Of a DNA stretch of 64,000 nucleotides, positions 35,735 through 44,772 are shown in pieces. The notes below the pieces were generated by a model. It was not told the DNA's origin. It ran no database searches and saw only the letters and a list, made by a program, of their open reading frames with translations. Position 1 is the stretch's first letter, and each line of letters starts with the position of its first letter. The stretch lies in the NCBI GenBank assembly GCA_030424975.1, contig JAUHVY010000001.1, positions 245,093-309,092 on the forward strand. The letters are read 5' to 3'. Position numbers and translations under genes: made by a program. Origin of the DNA: Alphaproteobacteria bacterium (GTDB lineage: Bacteria; Pseudomonadota; Alphaproteobacteria; Micavibrionales; Micavibrionaceae).

Positions 35735-36400
35735 ATGAGTGTTTCTCGTATTTTACCGTTGGTTATTATCATTGCCGTATTGGCTTTTTCTGTGCGACTG
35801 ACAGAGGTTGTGACAGGGATTTCGAATTTATCTGCAACCGCCTATGCCGAAACAAAGTCTGAGGATGACGGTCATGCCTCCGGGGATGTTCCAGAAGCAA
35901 AGGGGCATATGGATACCGCGCCTGTTGAGGTTAGTGATAAGGACGTCGCGCAGCCGAAATGGCAAGATGCAAATGATTCAAATTTGGATGTAACAAGCGT
36001 CAAAATGGAGATGTTTGAGGATTTGTCAAAACGCAGGCAAGAGCTTGATAAGCTTGAAAAGGACCTGCAGGTGCGTGAAGCCTTGTTGAAGGCGGCGGAT
36101 CAGGAATTGGATCGGAAGTTCCAAGAGCTTACAAAGCTTAAAAAAGAAATTGAAGGCTTGCTTCAGACTCAATCAGAGGAAGAGCAGGGGCGCATCGACT
36201 CTCTTGTGAAAATATACGAGGGTATGAAGCCGAAAGACGCAGCACGTATTTTTGATACTTTGGACTTGGATGTTTTGGTGGCTGTTGTATCCAAGATGTC
36301 AGAGCGTAAGATTGCGCCCGTAATGGCTGCAATGGACCCTGAGCGTGCAAGGACGATCACTATAATGCTTGCCGAGCAAAAAAAATTACCGTCATTGTGA
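35735..36400 (+). CDS. MotE-like periplasmic protein (MgtE N-like domain)
   Basis: 221 residues. An N-terminal membrane or signal helix (ILPLVIIIAVLAFSVRL) precedes a His/Asp-containing linker (about 40-75), a long coiled coil (about 95-150, LEKDLQVREALLKAADQELD) and a C-terminal helical domain of MgtE-N/MotE type (MKPKDAARIFDTLDLDVLVA, MAAMDPERARTITIML). MotE is a periplasmic chaperone of motor proteins in Rhizobiales. Length and layout agree with that family, but no function has been shown for this branch. Confidence 0.75.
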   Translation: MSVSRILPLVIIIAVLAFSVRLTEVVTGISNLSATAYAETKSEDDGHASGDVPEAKGHMDTAPVEVSDKDVAQPKWQDANDSNLDVTSVKMEMFEDLSKRRQELDKLEKDLQVREALLKAADQELDRKFQELTKLKKEIEGLLQTQSEEEQGRIDSLVKIYEGMKPKDAARIFDTLDLDVLVAVVSKMSERKIAPVMAAMDPERARTITIMLAEQKKLPSL

Positions 36401-36610
36401 TTTTTCTTATTTGTCGTTTTATGCAGATGATATTCCACGCATTTACACATTGCTTTTTCTGCATTTTTATCTAGAATCAATAACATATTTTTTCACATCA
36501 CTTACGATGTGTTAACTTTTTGCATACATAATGCAATCGGTTGGGCGTTTTCTGTCTTTATAATCTGTGTTTTTTTTTAAATTTTAGTATCTAATTTAAG
36601 GAGGCTTCTT

Positions 36611-37000
36611 GTGGCTGTAGATATGAATATGAACGTGTTAATTGTTGATGATTACACAACAATGTTGCGTATTATTAAAAATCTTTTGAAACAATTAGGG
36701 TTTAATAATATCGACGAAGCAACAGATGGCACAATGGCCTTGGAAAAGGTAAAAGCAAAACGATATGGCTTAATTATTTCTGACTGGAATATGGAGCCTA
36801 TGAGCGGGTATGAATTTTTGAAGCAGATTCGTGCTTCTGATGAAGCATTTAAAACAACACCCTTTATTATGGTGACAGCTGAAAGTAAGACAGAGAATGT
36901 TATTGCGGCGAAACAGGCAGGTGTTAACAACTACATTGTGAAACCATTTAACGCGGAAACACTAAAAACAAAAATCACTGCTGTTCTGGGTGAATTTTAA
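36611..37000 (+). CDS. cheY: CheY single-domain chemotaxis response regulator
   Basis: 129 residues starting with GTG, preceded by a strong AAGGAGG. Receiver signature: VDDYTT near residue 12, phosphorylated Asp in ISDWNMEPMSG, MVTAES with the switch Thr, and VKPF with the conserved Lys. CheY-P binds FliM to change rotation. No cheA, cheW or receptor gene is in the window, so the kinase is elsewhere. The upstream region (36401-36610, 210 bases) is very AT-rich, without a clear promoter. Confidence 0.95.
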   Translation: MAVDMNMNVLIVDDYTTMLRIIKNLLKQLGFNNIDEATDGTMALEKVKAKRYGLIISDWNMEPMSGYEFLKQIRASDEAFKTTPFIMVTAESKTENVIAAKQAGVNNYIVKPFNAETLKTKITAVLGEF

Positions 37001-37041
37001 TAAGTATGCGTCATCTGAGTTTTAATAGTTAAGGAGTGGAT

Positions 37042-37647
37042 ATGTCTGAACCGATTAAGGCGGAAGAAACAAAAGATAGTAAAAAACAACGTATTGTCGG
37101 AATTATTTCTTCCGTAATAGAAAAGGTTGGTAAAAACGAGCAGGTTTCTATGACTGCTATTTTGACCGAGCTTCGTGATTTATTGATCGTGATTGAAGAA
37201 ACGCGGGCAGAAATCGGACAGGCGCGACCATCTGATATCAAGGGGAAACATATCCCCGGCGCTACGGATGAGCTAGATGCAATTGTTGAGGCAACATCAG
37301 AGGCAACCGGAACAATTATGGATGCTTGTGATGTAATCATGGAAAAGGCCAATGAGGTCGGTGGTGAAAATGGTGACGTAATTGTCGCGGAAGTAATGAA
37401 AATATTCGAGGCATGTTCATTCCAGGATATCACAGGACAGCGCGTATCAAAGGTTATTAAAACCTTCCATGATATTGAGGGTAAAATTGATAAACTTGTT
37501 TCTGTCTTGGGCATTAAAATAACAGGTGTTGGCGAGGAAGAGGATGAGCGTTCAGAGGATGAGAAGCTCCTAAATGGCCCGCAGCTTACCGGGCAAGGTG
37601 TGTCGCAAGAGGATATTGATAAATTATTGGCTGAATTTGATGATTAA
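37042..37647 (+). CDS. cheZ: CheZ-like CheY-P phosphatase
   Basis: 201 residues. The ATG at 37042 has AAGGAG five bases upstream; a GTG at 37036 is overlapped by that site. The helical-hairpin CheZ fold has the catalytic motif FQDITGQRVSKVI and an acidic tail ending QEDIDKLLAEFDD, like the CheY-binding C-terminal helix. CheZ dephosphorylates CheY-P. It follows cheY closely, consistent with a cheY-cheZ unit within the fliM-motB block. Confidence 0.92.
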   Translation: MSEPIKAEETKDSKKQRIVGIISSVIEKVGKNEQVSMTAILTELRDLLIVIEETRAEIGQARPSDIKGKHIPGATDELDAIVEATSEATGTIMDACDVIMEKANEVGGENGDVIVAEVMKIFEACSFQDITGQRVSKVIKTFHDIEGKIDKLVSVLGIKITGVGEEEDERSEDEKLLNGPQLTGQGVSQEDIDKLLAEFDD

Positions 37648-37686
37648 TTAAATACGGTTTATGTATGAAAAGATCGAGGCGGTAGT

Positions 37687-38490
37687 GTGTTCTATCGCTT
37701 TTTCTTTTGTTTTTCGCTACACTATACAGGTAATCAAATAATTGTCGGTAATGACAATATTGCGGAAAGAATTTCGGTCTCTATGGTAAATCAGTATTTA
37801 TCACTGTCGCTTTTTTTGATGCTGCTCTCCTTTTTTATCGTTTTAAATTCGATATCAGAGGTTGACCAGCAAAAGTCATTGCCTGTCTTAAACAGTCTGT
37901 CTTTGGTGTTTTCAAATGAACCGCTATTAGAGGACGATACTCAAGCGTCGAAAGTATCTGACTTTTTAGATGATAAGCGTCAAGGGGATACTTTGGAATC
38001 AATGGAGGGGCTCTTTAATACGCATATTGCAGGGTTTGAGCCAAAGCGAAATCGTTTGGGAACCGTCATGCATGTGAAGCTTCCTATTGGCCGTTTTGAA
38101 AATGCCGTACGTATTGGTGGTTTTATGGATATTGACGCGCCTGTCGGTACGACGGGCTCATTTCTCCAGACAATGATATCCCTCATACGTTCTTCTGAAA
38201 ACGGACAACCATATCGTATGGATATGATCCTTAATTTGGATGATGATCCGAATACTATGTTTATGAATGAGCCGGTTATATACCGAGAGAATTTAACCCG
38301 TATCAGTAAGCTGGCTTTTGATTTGGAGCAAGCCGGAATGCCACGAAAAATGCTGGCAAGTGGTATGGTAAAGGGGCGCTCAGGGTATGTGGATTTGTAT
38401 TTTTATAAGTATGAGCCGTTTACATTGCCAAAGGATGTTGCGAACGCCTTGGGGGAGGACGCAGATGTTGATGCAGAAAAGGAATTGTGA
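37687..38490 (+). CDS. MotB-like protein lacking the channel aspartate
   Basis: 267 residues from the GTG at 37687 (GAGG seven bases upstream); an ATG at 37783 would shorten it to 235. One membrane helix (YLSLSLFLMLLSFFIVLNSI) contains no acidic residue, so the MotB proton-binding Asp is missing. The periplasmic part (about 60-260) has a region reminiscent of the OmpA/MotB fold but no clear peptidoglycan-binding motif. The gene overlaps the next MotB-like gene (TGATG), indicating coupled translation. It is probably a non-channel stator partner or scaffold, by inference from position and topology. Confidence 0.65.
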   Translation: MFYRFFFCFSLHYTGNQIIVGNDNIAERISVSMVNQYLSLSLFLMLLSFFIVLNSISEVDQQKSLPVLNSLSLVFSNEPLLEDDTQASKVSDFLDDKRQGDTLESMEGLFNTHIAGFEPKRNRLGTVMHVKLPIGRFENAVRIGGFMDIDAPVGTTGSFLQTMISLIRSSENGQPYRMDMILNLDDDPNTMFMNEPVIYRENLTRISKLAFDLEQAGMPRKMLASGMVKGRSGYVDLYFYKYEPFTLPKDVANALGEDADVDAEKEL

Positions 38491-39317
38491 TGTCCGATCA
38501 TGATTTAGAAGGTGAAGAGCAGGTAGGTGGCAATGCGAATACGGTATTGCCCCCCCGTGGAATTATTACGGGTTTTTCCTCTATTATAAGGCGTTCAGAC
38601 GGGGATGAAAATCCTCCGCCGTTGTGGCTTATCACATTTACTGATGCTATGGCGCTTATGCTTACATTTTTCGTGATGATGTATTCCATGTCAAAGCCTA
38701 AAGAGGAAATATGGAATGAAATCTCATACGGTATTTCAAGCCATTTTAAACAAAAGGAGGCTGCTCCGTATAATAGGGGATCTCAGGATGCAATCAGTAT
38801 TGATCAGGTTAATACCAAAAAGGCGCTACAGCTTGATTATGTGCAAAGCATTGTTGCTAATTCATTGAAAGGAAAAGGCATTGAAAAAATTGCGCTCATA
38901 CAAAATTCAGAGCGTTTGATTATTTCTTTGCCATCTGAGCTTTTATTTAAATCAGGCCAAATTGAAATTGGTACGGAAGGCACAAAGATGCTGTTTACAC
39001 TGACGGGTGTGCTGGCGCGATTGCATAATAGGGTTATTGTCGTAGGGCATAGTGATCCTGATCCGATTAGCGCGCAAACAAAGGGGCCTTACCGCACAAA
39101 TTGGGAGCTGTCATTGGCGCGTGCAACCTCGGTCGCCGCGAAAATGCGTGAGTCCGGATATGTGAAAGAAATTACCGTTAAGGGCCTGTCTAGTGGCCGT
39201 TTCGATGAATTGCCTGAGGATATAGCGCTTTCGGAGCGTAAGAACTTGTCCAGACGTGTTGATATTGTGGTTATGAATGACGATGGCATTCGTCAAAATG
39301 CGTTTGATGTTCCTTAG
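38490..39317 (+). CDS. motB: MotB stator protein with OmpA-like domain
   Basis: 275 residues from the ATG at 38490, overlapping the preceding stop by one base and served by AAAAGGA. The membrane helix LWLITFTDAMALMLTFFVMM carries the conserved proton-binding Asp. A plug-like segment precedes the periplasmic OmpA/MotB domain (GVLARLHNRVIVVGHSDPDP, WELSLARATSVAAKM, LSERKNLSRRVDIVVM), which anchors the stator to peptidoglycan. The matching MotA is at 12226-13083. Confidence 0.93.
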   Translation: MSDHDLEGEEQVGGNANTVLPPRGIITGFSSIIRRSDGDENPPPLWLITFTDAMALMLTFFVMMYSMSKPKEEIWNEISYGISSHFKQKEAAPYNRGSQDAISIDQVNTKKALQLDYVQSIVANSLKGKGIEKIALIQNSERLIISLPSELLFKSGQIEIGTEGTKMLFTLTGVLARLHNRVIVVGHSDPDPISAQTKGPYRTNWELSLARATSVAAKMRESGYVKEITVKGLSSGRFDELPEDIALSERKNLSRRVDIVVMNDDGIRQNAFDVP

Positions 39318-39409
39318 GTTGTGTTAATGTAAATGTTTGTTGTTGTTTATTTTTACGGTATTTCGCTTAACGCTGGAACACCGCTCGCGGCTATGGCACA
39401 CTATTAACC

Positions 39410-42400
39410 ATGAAAAGATTTGTCTTTTTCACATTCCTTTTACTGAGTTTTAGCATCGCATCACCATCTTTTGCGCAGGAAAAAATATCTGTGCGGGCCG
39501 GGGTGCGTGACGGATATACACGCCTTGTTTTTGGTTGGGACAAGGCCGTTACGTATGATTTTAAAGATGATGGCAAGGGAGCGGTCGAAATAACATTTGA
39601 TACAGATGCGGATGTGAATTTTGAAGGGGACGCACTGGAAACTTTGAAAATTATACGCAATGTCGAGGTCGCAGAAACCAAGCCATTGAAAATTCGGTTT
39701 CAAACACCAGTATCCAGTAAGAAGCGAGATTTTAATATCGGAAAACGTGTTGTTGTAGATATTTATGATCCCGAAAACCCTGATGATATGAAGGCGTTTG
39801 TCAGCAATGATACAACGCCTGCGAAACCTGAAGAAGAGCAGGTCTCTGAGCCGCTGCAGCAGCCTGATGATGAGGTTAAGCATGCCGATAGTGCTCCCGT
39901 GACAGAAAATCCGACTGCGCCGAAGGTCGATGGCCAGAGCCATGACGCTCATGCTGCTGTTGAGGCGCCTAAAAAAGAAACCGCCAAATACGAATTGGTA
40001 CCGGAACGCATGCCGCAAGTTCGGCCTAAGCCGGTTGAACGCGAAATTCTGCAGCCAAAAGATGTACAGAAAAAAGCTCTGGCGAATGCTGTGGAGCAAG
40101 TAAACCATGTTATTTCGGTGCGCTCAATGCAGGCAATACCGATGGCGGCATTTGTACAGCATGGTGATATGTATATCGTTGTTGGTGATAGCTCTGCCTT
40201 TCGTGCGCCCACATTATCATCAGAGGAACCTCAGCTGTTTGGAGATATTCAGCGTGTTTCGTCAAATGACACTGCGAGCGTTTATAAAATGAAACTGCCG
40301 AAAAACCATGACTTCCCCGTTCAATCACGTGGCGACGGGCTTGTTTGGGACATTATCCTCGGGGATAAAGTAAAAGAACCGGAGGCATTAGAGCCGATCC
40401 GGATTGCCCCCGAAGATAAATACGCCCGTGGCGGTAAATTGATTTGGCCGATGAAAAACGTCAGCAATATTATTGATATTACTGACCCTCTCACAGGGGC
40501 CGCATTCAAGGTCGTGATGGTTGATGATGGGGAAGATTATATCGGACGCGCACAAAGTTATATCGATTTTGATGTGCTGTTCTCGCCTTTGGGCATGGCT
40601 ATTTATCCAAAGGTGGATGATTTACGCATTGAGAAGACAGATAAGGGCGTAGAAATTTCACGTCCTATCGGATTGGCAATTATGAGTAAATCTGCGGTGA
40701 ATGAAGCGAAATTATTCAGAGATCGCCATTATCCGGCGAAGAAAGCATCATCACATAGTACTGATGCATCAGGTCATCATGATACTTCTCATGGAGATGA
40801 TGGTGATCACGGCACCAAGGATGAGCATCAACTTGATCAATTTTTATTTCAGTTCCGTAAATGGCAACTCGGTAAGGCAAGTGATATTGAGCATAATGAA
40901 AACTTATTGCTGGATGGGATGCACACAAAAACAGCCGCGCGTAAGGTCGAGGATTTATTGGCACTGGGTAAAATGTTTGCTTCATTCGGACGAGGCGCTG
41001 AGGCGTTGGGGTATTTTGATTATGCTTTGGCAGAAGTACCCAAACTGGACGAAAGCGCAGAGTTTCATGCGCTACGTGGGGTAGCAAGAGCGCTCGACTG
41101 GAAAAGTGAAGGGGCACTAGAAGATTTTCTTTATCCTGAATTAGATGATTTTGATGAAGTGAAGTTCTGGACGTCTTATGTGCTTGCTGACTTAGGGGAC
41201 TGGCAGCAGGCGATTAAGGTTCTACCGGTCAATTTTGAGGCGCTGCATTCATATCCGCCAAACATCGCAACTCGTTTGAGTTTAAAATTAGCAGAGGTGA
41301 GTTTGCGTGATGGTAAGGTTGCGCAGGCAAAAGAATTAATGGCGATAGCAGAGCATCATAAAGACCATATGTTGCCCGCACATAAGGCGGAATATAAATA
41401 TCTGCAAGGCGAAGCTGCGCGTCAGGCAAATGAAATAAACGTGACGAAAAAGCTTTGGAGCGATTTGACGAGAGATCAGGATGATTTATATCGCACAAAG
41501 GCCGGCCTGGCGCTCGCGATTTTACAACAAAATGAAAAAGAAATTTCAAATGATGAAGCGATCGATCGTTTGGAACGCCTGCGTTATGCATGGCGGGGAG
41601 ATGAGCTAGAGGCGCAAATTAATTACTGGCTTGGGGATGCATATTTTAAAGGTAAAAAATACGTAAAAGGGCTATCCATCATGCGTGATGCCGTTTCTTT
41701 TGCTGATCAGGATGTTTTGGCAGAGAGAATAACTGCGGATATGGCTGAAACGTTTAAAAACATGTATCTCTCGGATGCTTTGAAAAATGTTTCCCCCCTC
41801 GATGCTGTCGCTGTTTATGAGCAGTTCAGTGAATTAACGCCTGTCGGCCCTGAGGGCGACCTGCTTGTTCAGCGTCTGGCTGAGCACTTGGTGAGGGCGG
41901 ATTTGCTTGGGCGTGCAACTAAATTATTGCAATATCAGGTTGATCACAGGCTGGATGGAGAAGAGCGTATACGCATTGCAATACGCTTAGCCGCGATTGA
42001 ATTGATCGATAAAAAGCCACAAAAAGCTATAAACGCCCTTGGGAAAGCAGAAAACACAATGTTACGCTTATCTGCAAGCCCGAAAAAAGCGCAATACCAA
42101 AGAGAGATAGACCTCTTACGCGTACGTGCATATTCGCAAAACAAGCAACATGATAAGGCATTGAAGTTGCTTGAAAAATTACCGGTTGATCGCAATACAA
42201 GCAATCTTCGGGCTGATATTTCTTGGTTGGCTGGGTATTGGGGAGAGGCTGCCGATGCCTTAAATACGATATTAGTTGATGAGAATATCTCGCCGAAACA
42301 AGATTTAACGCCAGAGCAATCGACATTGATTATGAATCGCGCGATTTCTCTGAGCCTTGATAATGACCGCATTGCACTTGCGAATATGCGGGAAAAGTAT

Positions 42401-42571
42401 TCAAGCCAGATGGGTGATACACCGAAGGCCAATCAATTTGAATTGATTACGCGCCCACGCCGTAATTCTGAATTGGCGGATAGGGAGACGCTACTTTCTG
42501 CTATCCAAGAGGTTGATTTATTCAAAGATTTTCTGGATAGTTACCGCGAAGATCCTGCACCCACACAATAA
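39410..42571 (+). CDS. Large periplasmic TPR protein of the flagellar cluster
   Basis: 1053 residues. The signal peptide is MKRFVFFTFLLLSFSIASPS with cleavage after FAQ. A beta-rich AMIN-like domain (about 28-125, VRAGVRDGYTRLVFGWDKAV) is followed by a Pro/Glu linker, another beta segment, a His/Asp-rich stretch (about 443-475) and an alpha-solenoid of TPR-like pairs (about 490-1000; AEALGYFDYALAEVPKLDES, KAKELM-type repeats). No enzyme motif is seen. It directly follows motB and may help place or stabilise the stator, by analogy with TPR/AMIN envelope proteins. That role is inference. Confidence 0.75.
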   Translation: MKRFVFFTFLLLSFSIASPSFAQEKISVRAGVRDGYTRLVFGWDKAVTYDFKDDGKGAVEITFDTDADVNFEGDALETLKIIRNVEVAETKPLKIRFQTPVSSKKRDFNIGKRVVVDIYDPENPDDMKAFVSNDTTPAKPEEEQVSEPLQQPDDEVKHADSAPVTENPTAPKVDGQSHDAHAAVEAPKKETAKYELVPERMPQVRPKPVEREILQPKDVQKKALANAVEQVNHVISVRSMQAIPMAAFVQHGDMYIVVGDSSAFRAPTLSSEEPQLFGDIQRVSSNDTASVYKMKLPKNHDFPVQSRGDGLVWDIILGDKVKEPEALEPIRIAPEDKYARGGKLIWPMKNVSNIIDITDPLTGAAFKVVMVDDGEDYIGRAQSYIDFDVLFSPLGMAIYPKVDDLRIEKTDKGVEISRPIGLAIMSKSAVNEAKLFRDRHYPAKKASSHSTDASGHHDTSHGDDGDHGTKDEHQLDQFLFQFRKWQLGKASDIEHNENLLLDGMHTKTAARKVEDLLALGKMFASFGRGAEALGYFDYALAEVPKLDESAEFHALRGVARALDWKSEGALEDFLYPELDDFDEVKFWTSYVLADLGDWQQAIKVLPVNFEALHSYPPNIATRLSLKLAEVSLRDGKVAQAKELMAIAEHHKDHMLPAHKAEYKYLQGEAARQANEINVTKKLWSDLTRDQDDLYRTKAGLALAILQQNEKEISNDEAIDRLERLRYAWRGDELEAQINYWLGDAYFKGKKYVKGLSIMRDAVSFADQDVLAERITADMAETFKNMYLSDALKNVSPLDAVAVYEQFSELTPVGPEGDLLVQRLAEHLVRADLLGRATKLLQYQVDHRLDGEERIRIAIRLAAIELIDKKPQKAINALGKAENTMLRLSASPKKAQYQREIDLLRVRAYSQNKQHDKALKLLEKLPVDRNTSNLRADISWLAGYWGEAADALNTILVDENISPKQDLTPEQSTLIMNRAISLSLDNDRIALANMREKYSSQMGDTPKANQFELITRPRRNSELADRETLLSAIQEVDLFKDFLDSYREDPAPTQ

Positions 42572-42625
42572 TTTCCTTGTATATGCACATATCACGGGCG
42601 TATAACAAAAAGAAAAAAGGGTGAT

Positions 42626-43252
42626 ATGAGCGATTTCATAAAAACAAAAACCGTCGATAGTATCGAAGAGGTTGCAAACGGGTCTTTTGGTGCTTTCGGC
42701 CGCCATCAAGTCTTATTACATGAACGTGAAATTGACGGCGATTATGCCGCCGTTGCACGTTATTTCCTTGAAATAAACAATGTTGGCGAAGGTGAGGAGG
42801 CGCGCGTATCTCTTGACCAATTGTCCAATCTTTGTGCGGATGACAATATGGACCAAGCCATGCGCGAGGCGGCGATGCAAATGTGGATCGATTTGCGTGA
42901 TGTGCGCGCGTATATCGGCAATGCAGAGTTGTATGTGCAAGGTATTCATACCGATAATTATGCATCCAAATGGCATCATCACGGCTTTAATGTGGAGCGT
43001 ACAGTTCTATGCAAATACACAGGTGAGCCGACAGAAATGGCGCAGAATAAAGACGTCACATCATGGGGTGAGGATAACGGCATGTCATTGGTTGTTTGCG
43101 ACGTTAATAGCGATGCGGTTCCATTGCAGTTTAATAACGGAAGCATGTTTGCGATGGCCGGAAATCGTCGTCTTTTCGGTAAGCCGACAGTTCACAGAAA
43201 GCCACCAGTAAATGAAGAGCCGAGCTTATTGCTAATTGCCGAGCCGGAATAG
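42626..43252 (+). CDS. DUF1826-like protein, paralogue 2
   Basis: 208 residues. QVLLHEREIDGDYAAVARYF and WHHHGFNVERTVLCKYTGEP match the two blocks in the 11526-12200 product (VLFQRDISGDFDRLA; FHVDG..DRYMTCYTEP), so the genes are diverged paralogues. No signal peptide. The His cluster (KWHHHGF) suggests metal binding. It sits between the TPR gene and convergent fliP, outside any obvious operon, 55 bases after the TPR stop. The family function is unknown. Confidence 0.65.
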   Translation: MSDFIKTKTVDSIEEVANGSFGAFGRHQVLLHEREIDGDYAAVARYFLEINNVGEGEEARVSLDQLSNLCADDNMDQAMREAAMQMWIDLRDVRAYIGNAELYVQGIHTDNYASKWHHHGFNVERTVLCKYTGEPTEMAQNKDVTSWGEDNGMSLVVCDVNSDAVPLQFNNGSMFAMAGNRRLFGKPTVHRKPPVNEEPSLLLIAEPE

Positions 43253-43265
43253 CGCAAAAATCTGG

Positions 43266-44048
43266 TTATCCGCCGCCAACAGTTCCGTAGCTTTGGATGA
43301 GAGAACCGCAGACCAAATACCATCCGTCAACCAGAACAAAGAAAACGATCTTAAACGGTAGTGATACCGTAACGGGCGGCAACATCATCATACCCATTGA
43401 CATTAGGATGGATGCAACCACCAAATCAATAATCAAAAACGGCAAGAACAGCATAAACCCGATTTCAAAGGCGCGTTTTAATTCCGAAATCATGAAAGCC
43501 GGAATAACGATGTGTAGTGGTATATCCATCGCCTCATCATAAGGGCCGGTTTCACTCATTCTAATGAATAGCTCAAGGTCTTTGTCACGAACATGTTGCA
43601 ACATAAATTCTTTAAACGGGGTTGTTGTGCGCTCGAAAGCTTGCACTTCGTCAATTTCCTCACTTATCAGCGGGGCAACGCCGTTTTGATAGGCGGCATT
43701 GAGCGTGGGGGCCATAATAAAGAACGTCAAAAACAGCGCGAGTGAAATCATAACTGTGTTTGGCGGTGTTTGCTGAATTCCGATTGCTGTACGCAAGAAT
43801 GACAACACCACAACAATCCGCGTAAAACATGTCATCATTATCAGTATAGATGGCGCGAGTGAAAGCACGGTCATTAAAATGACAAGCTGTATCACACGGC
43901 CTGATACTGTGCCTTCGCCCTCAGTGCCAAGATCAATTGATACACTTTGTGCAAGTGCATCTTGGCTTAGCGCGCCAAAGAATAAGCAAGCTAATAACGT
44001 AAGAGCGAAGATCGCAAATTTGATCTGGAATCGATTATGCATGCACAT
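43266..44048 (-). CDS. fliP: FliP export gate membrane protein
   Basis: 260 residues. A signal peptide (FALTLLACLFFGALSQDALA) precedes the FliP sequence with the family motifs (LAPSILIMMTCFTRIVVVLS, FLRTAIGIQQTPPNTVMIS, IPAFMISELKRAFEIGF). FliP pentamers form the export channel core with FliQ and FliR. It is last in flhX-fliO-fliP. ATG codons at 44048 and 44042 are both usable. Confidence 0.96.
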   Translation of the reverse strand: MCMHNRFQIKFAIFALTLLACLFFGALSQDALAQSVSIDLGTEGEGTVSGRVIQLVILMTVLSLAPSILIMMTCFTRIVVVLSFLRTAIGIQQTPPNTVMISLALFLTFFIMAPTLNAAYQNGVAPLISEEIDEVQAFERTTTPFKEFMLQHVRDKDLELFIRMSETGPYDEAMDIPLHIVIPAFMISELKRAFEIGFMLFLPFLIIDLVVASILMSMGMMMLPPVTVSLPFKIVFFVLVDGWYLVCGSLIQSYGTVGGG

Positions 44049-44073
44049 ATCTTAGTGCAGATTTTATAAACGT

Positions 44074-44400
44074 CTAAGTCTGTTCGGATGGTTTTGGTGA
44101 TTGATCCACAACTGTGCTTGTTTCACTAAGGTCGTGTGCGATTACAGTTTCGGAATTCGCTCCTAAAATAACCAAATGCTCTTGATCGTCGCATTTTATA
44201 ATAACCAGGCGGCGACGCACATCAAGGGGCAGGGATTCAACAATTTTTAACCGTCTTGTATCGCCTGTCTTTATTGAGTTTTGCGGCGCAAGCCCGAGTT
44301 TTTTAATCAGGAATGATAAGCCCCCCATCAAGGCCAGAACAAAGCCTAGCGCCAAAATGAGCCGAAGAAATTGCGGTAAGTCGGGTGATATTACGTCCAT
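44074..44400 (-). CDS. fliO: FliO export gate assembly protein
   Basis: 108 residues. One membrane helix near the N-terminus (LRLILALGFVLALMGGLSFL) is followed by a short cytoplasmic domain with KIVESLPLDVRRRLVIIKCD and a polar tail. Length and layout fit FliO, which assists FliP ring assembly. It lies directly upstream of fliP. Confidence 0.88.
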   Translation of the reverse strand: MDVISPDLPQFLRLILALGFVLALMGGLSFLIKKLGLAPQNSIKTGDTRRLKIVESLPLDVRRRLVIIKCDDQEHLVILGANSETVIAHDLSETSTVVDQSPKPSEQT

Positions 44401-44406
44401 AGTTTT

Positions 44407-44772
44407 TTAGGTATCATCTTTCAGTAATGTGTCAAAGGGGTTTTCCTGTCCGTTCGCACGATAAACATAGGATAAGATTTCACCCACAGCGAGAAAAGCT
44501 TCGGATGGTATGGGGCTGTCGATTTCGATTTGCGCCAACATTTCCGCAAGGTCGCTGTCCTCACGTACCTTGATGCCGTTTTCAAAGGCAAGCTGCAATA
44601 TTTTCTCGGCAATAATGCCGCGTCCTGCTGCTTTTACACGGGGCACTTTTTTCCCGCCCTCGGAATCTGCAAGGGCAACGGCCGTTTTCTTTTTTGGTAT
44701 TTTCTTTATATTGTAACGGCTTAGGTCGTCATTGTTGTTTTTTCTATATCCGTCATCATAGCCATCACTCAT
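44407..44772 (-). CDS. FlhX: FlhB C-terminal-domain-like protein
   Basis: 121 residues from the ATG at 44772 (a GTG at 44778 is two codons upstream). AGGA precedes it. It resembles the FlhB cytoplasmic domain (TAVAL, VPRVKAAGRGIIAEKILQLA, FENGIKVRED, IPSEAFLAVGEILSYVY) but has no membrane part and lacks the NPTH self-cleavage motif present in the FlhB at 47309. Such stand-alone proteins (FlhX/YlqH type) can partly replace the cleaved FlhB part. Its start codon overlaps the divergent flgB promoter. Confidence 0.85.
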   Translation of the reverse strand: MSDGYDDGYRKNNNDDLSRYNIKKIPKKKTAVALADSEGGKKVPRVKAAGRGIIAEKILQLAFENGIKVREDSDLAEMLAQIEIDSPIPSEAFLAVGEILSYVYRANGQENPFDTLLKDDT

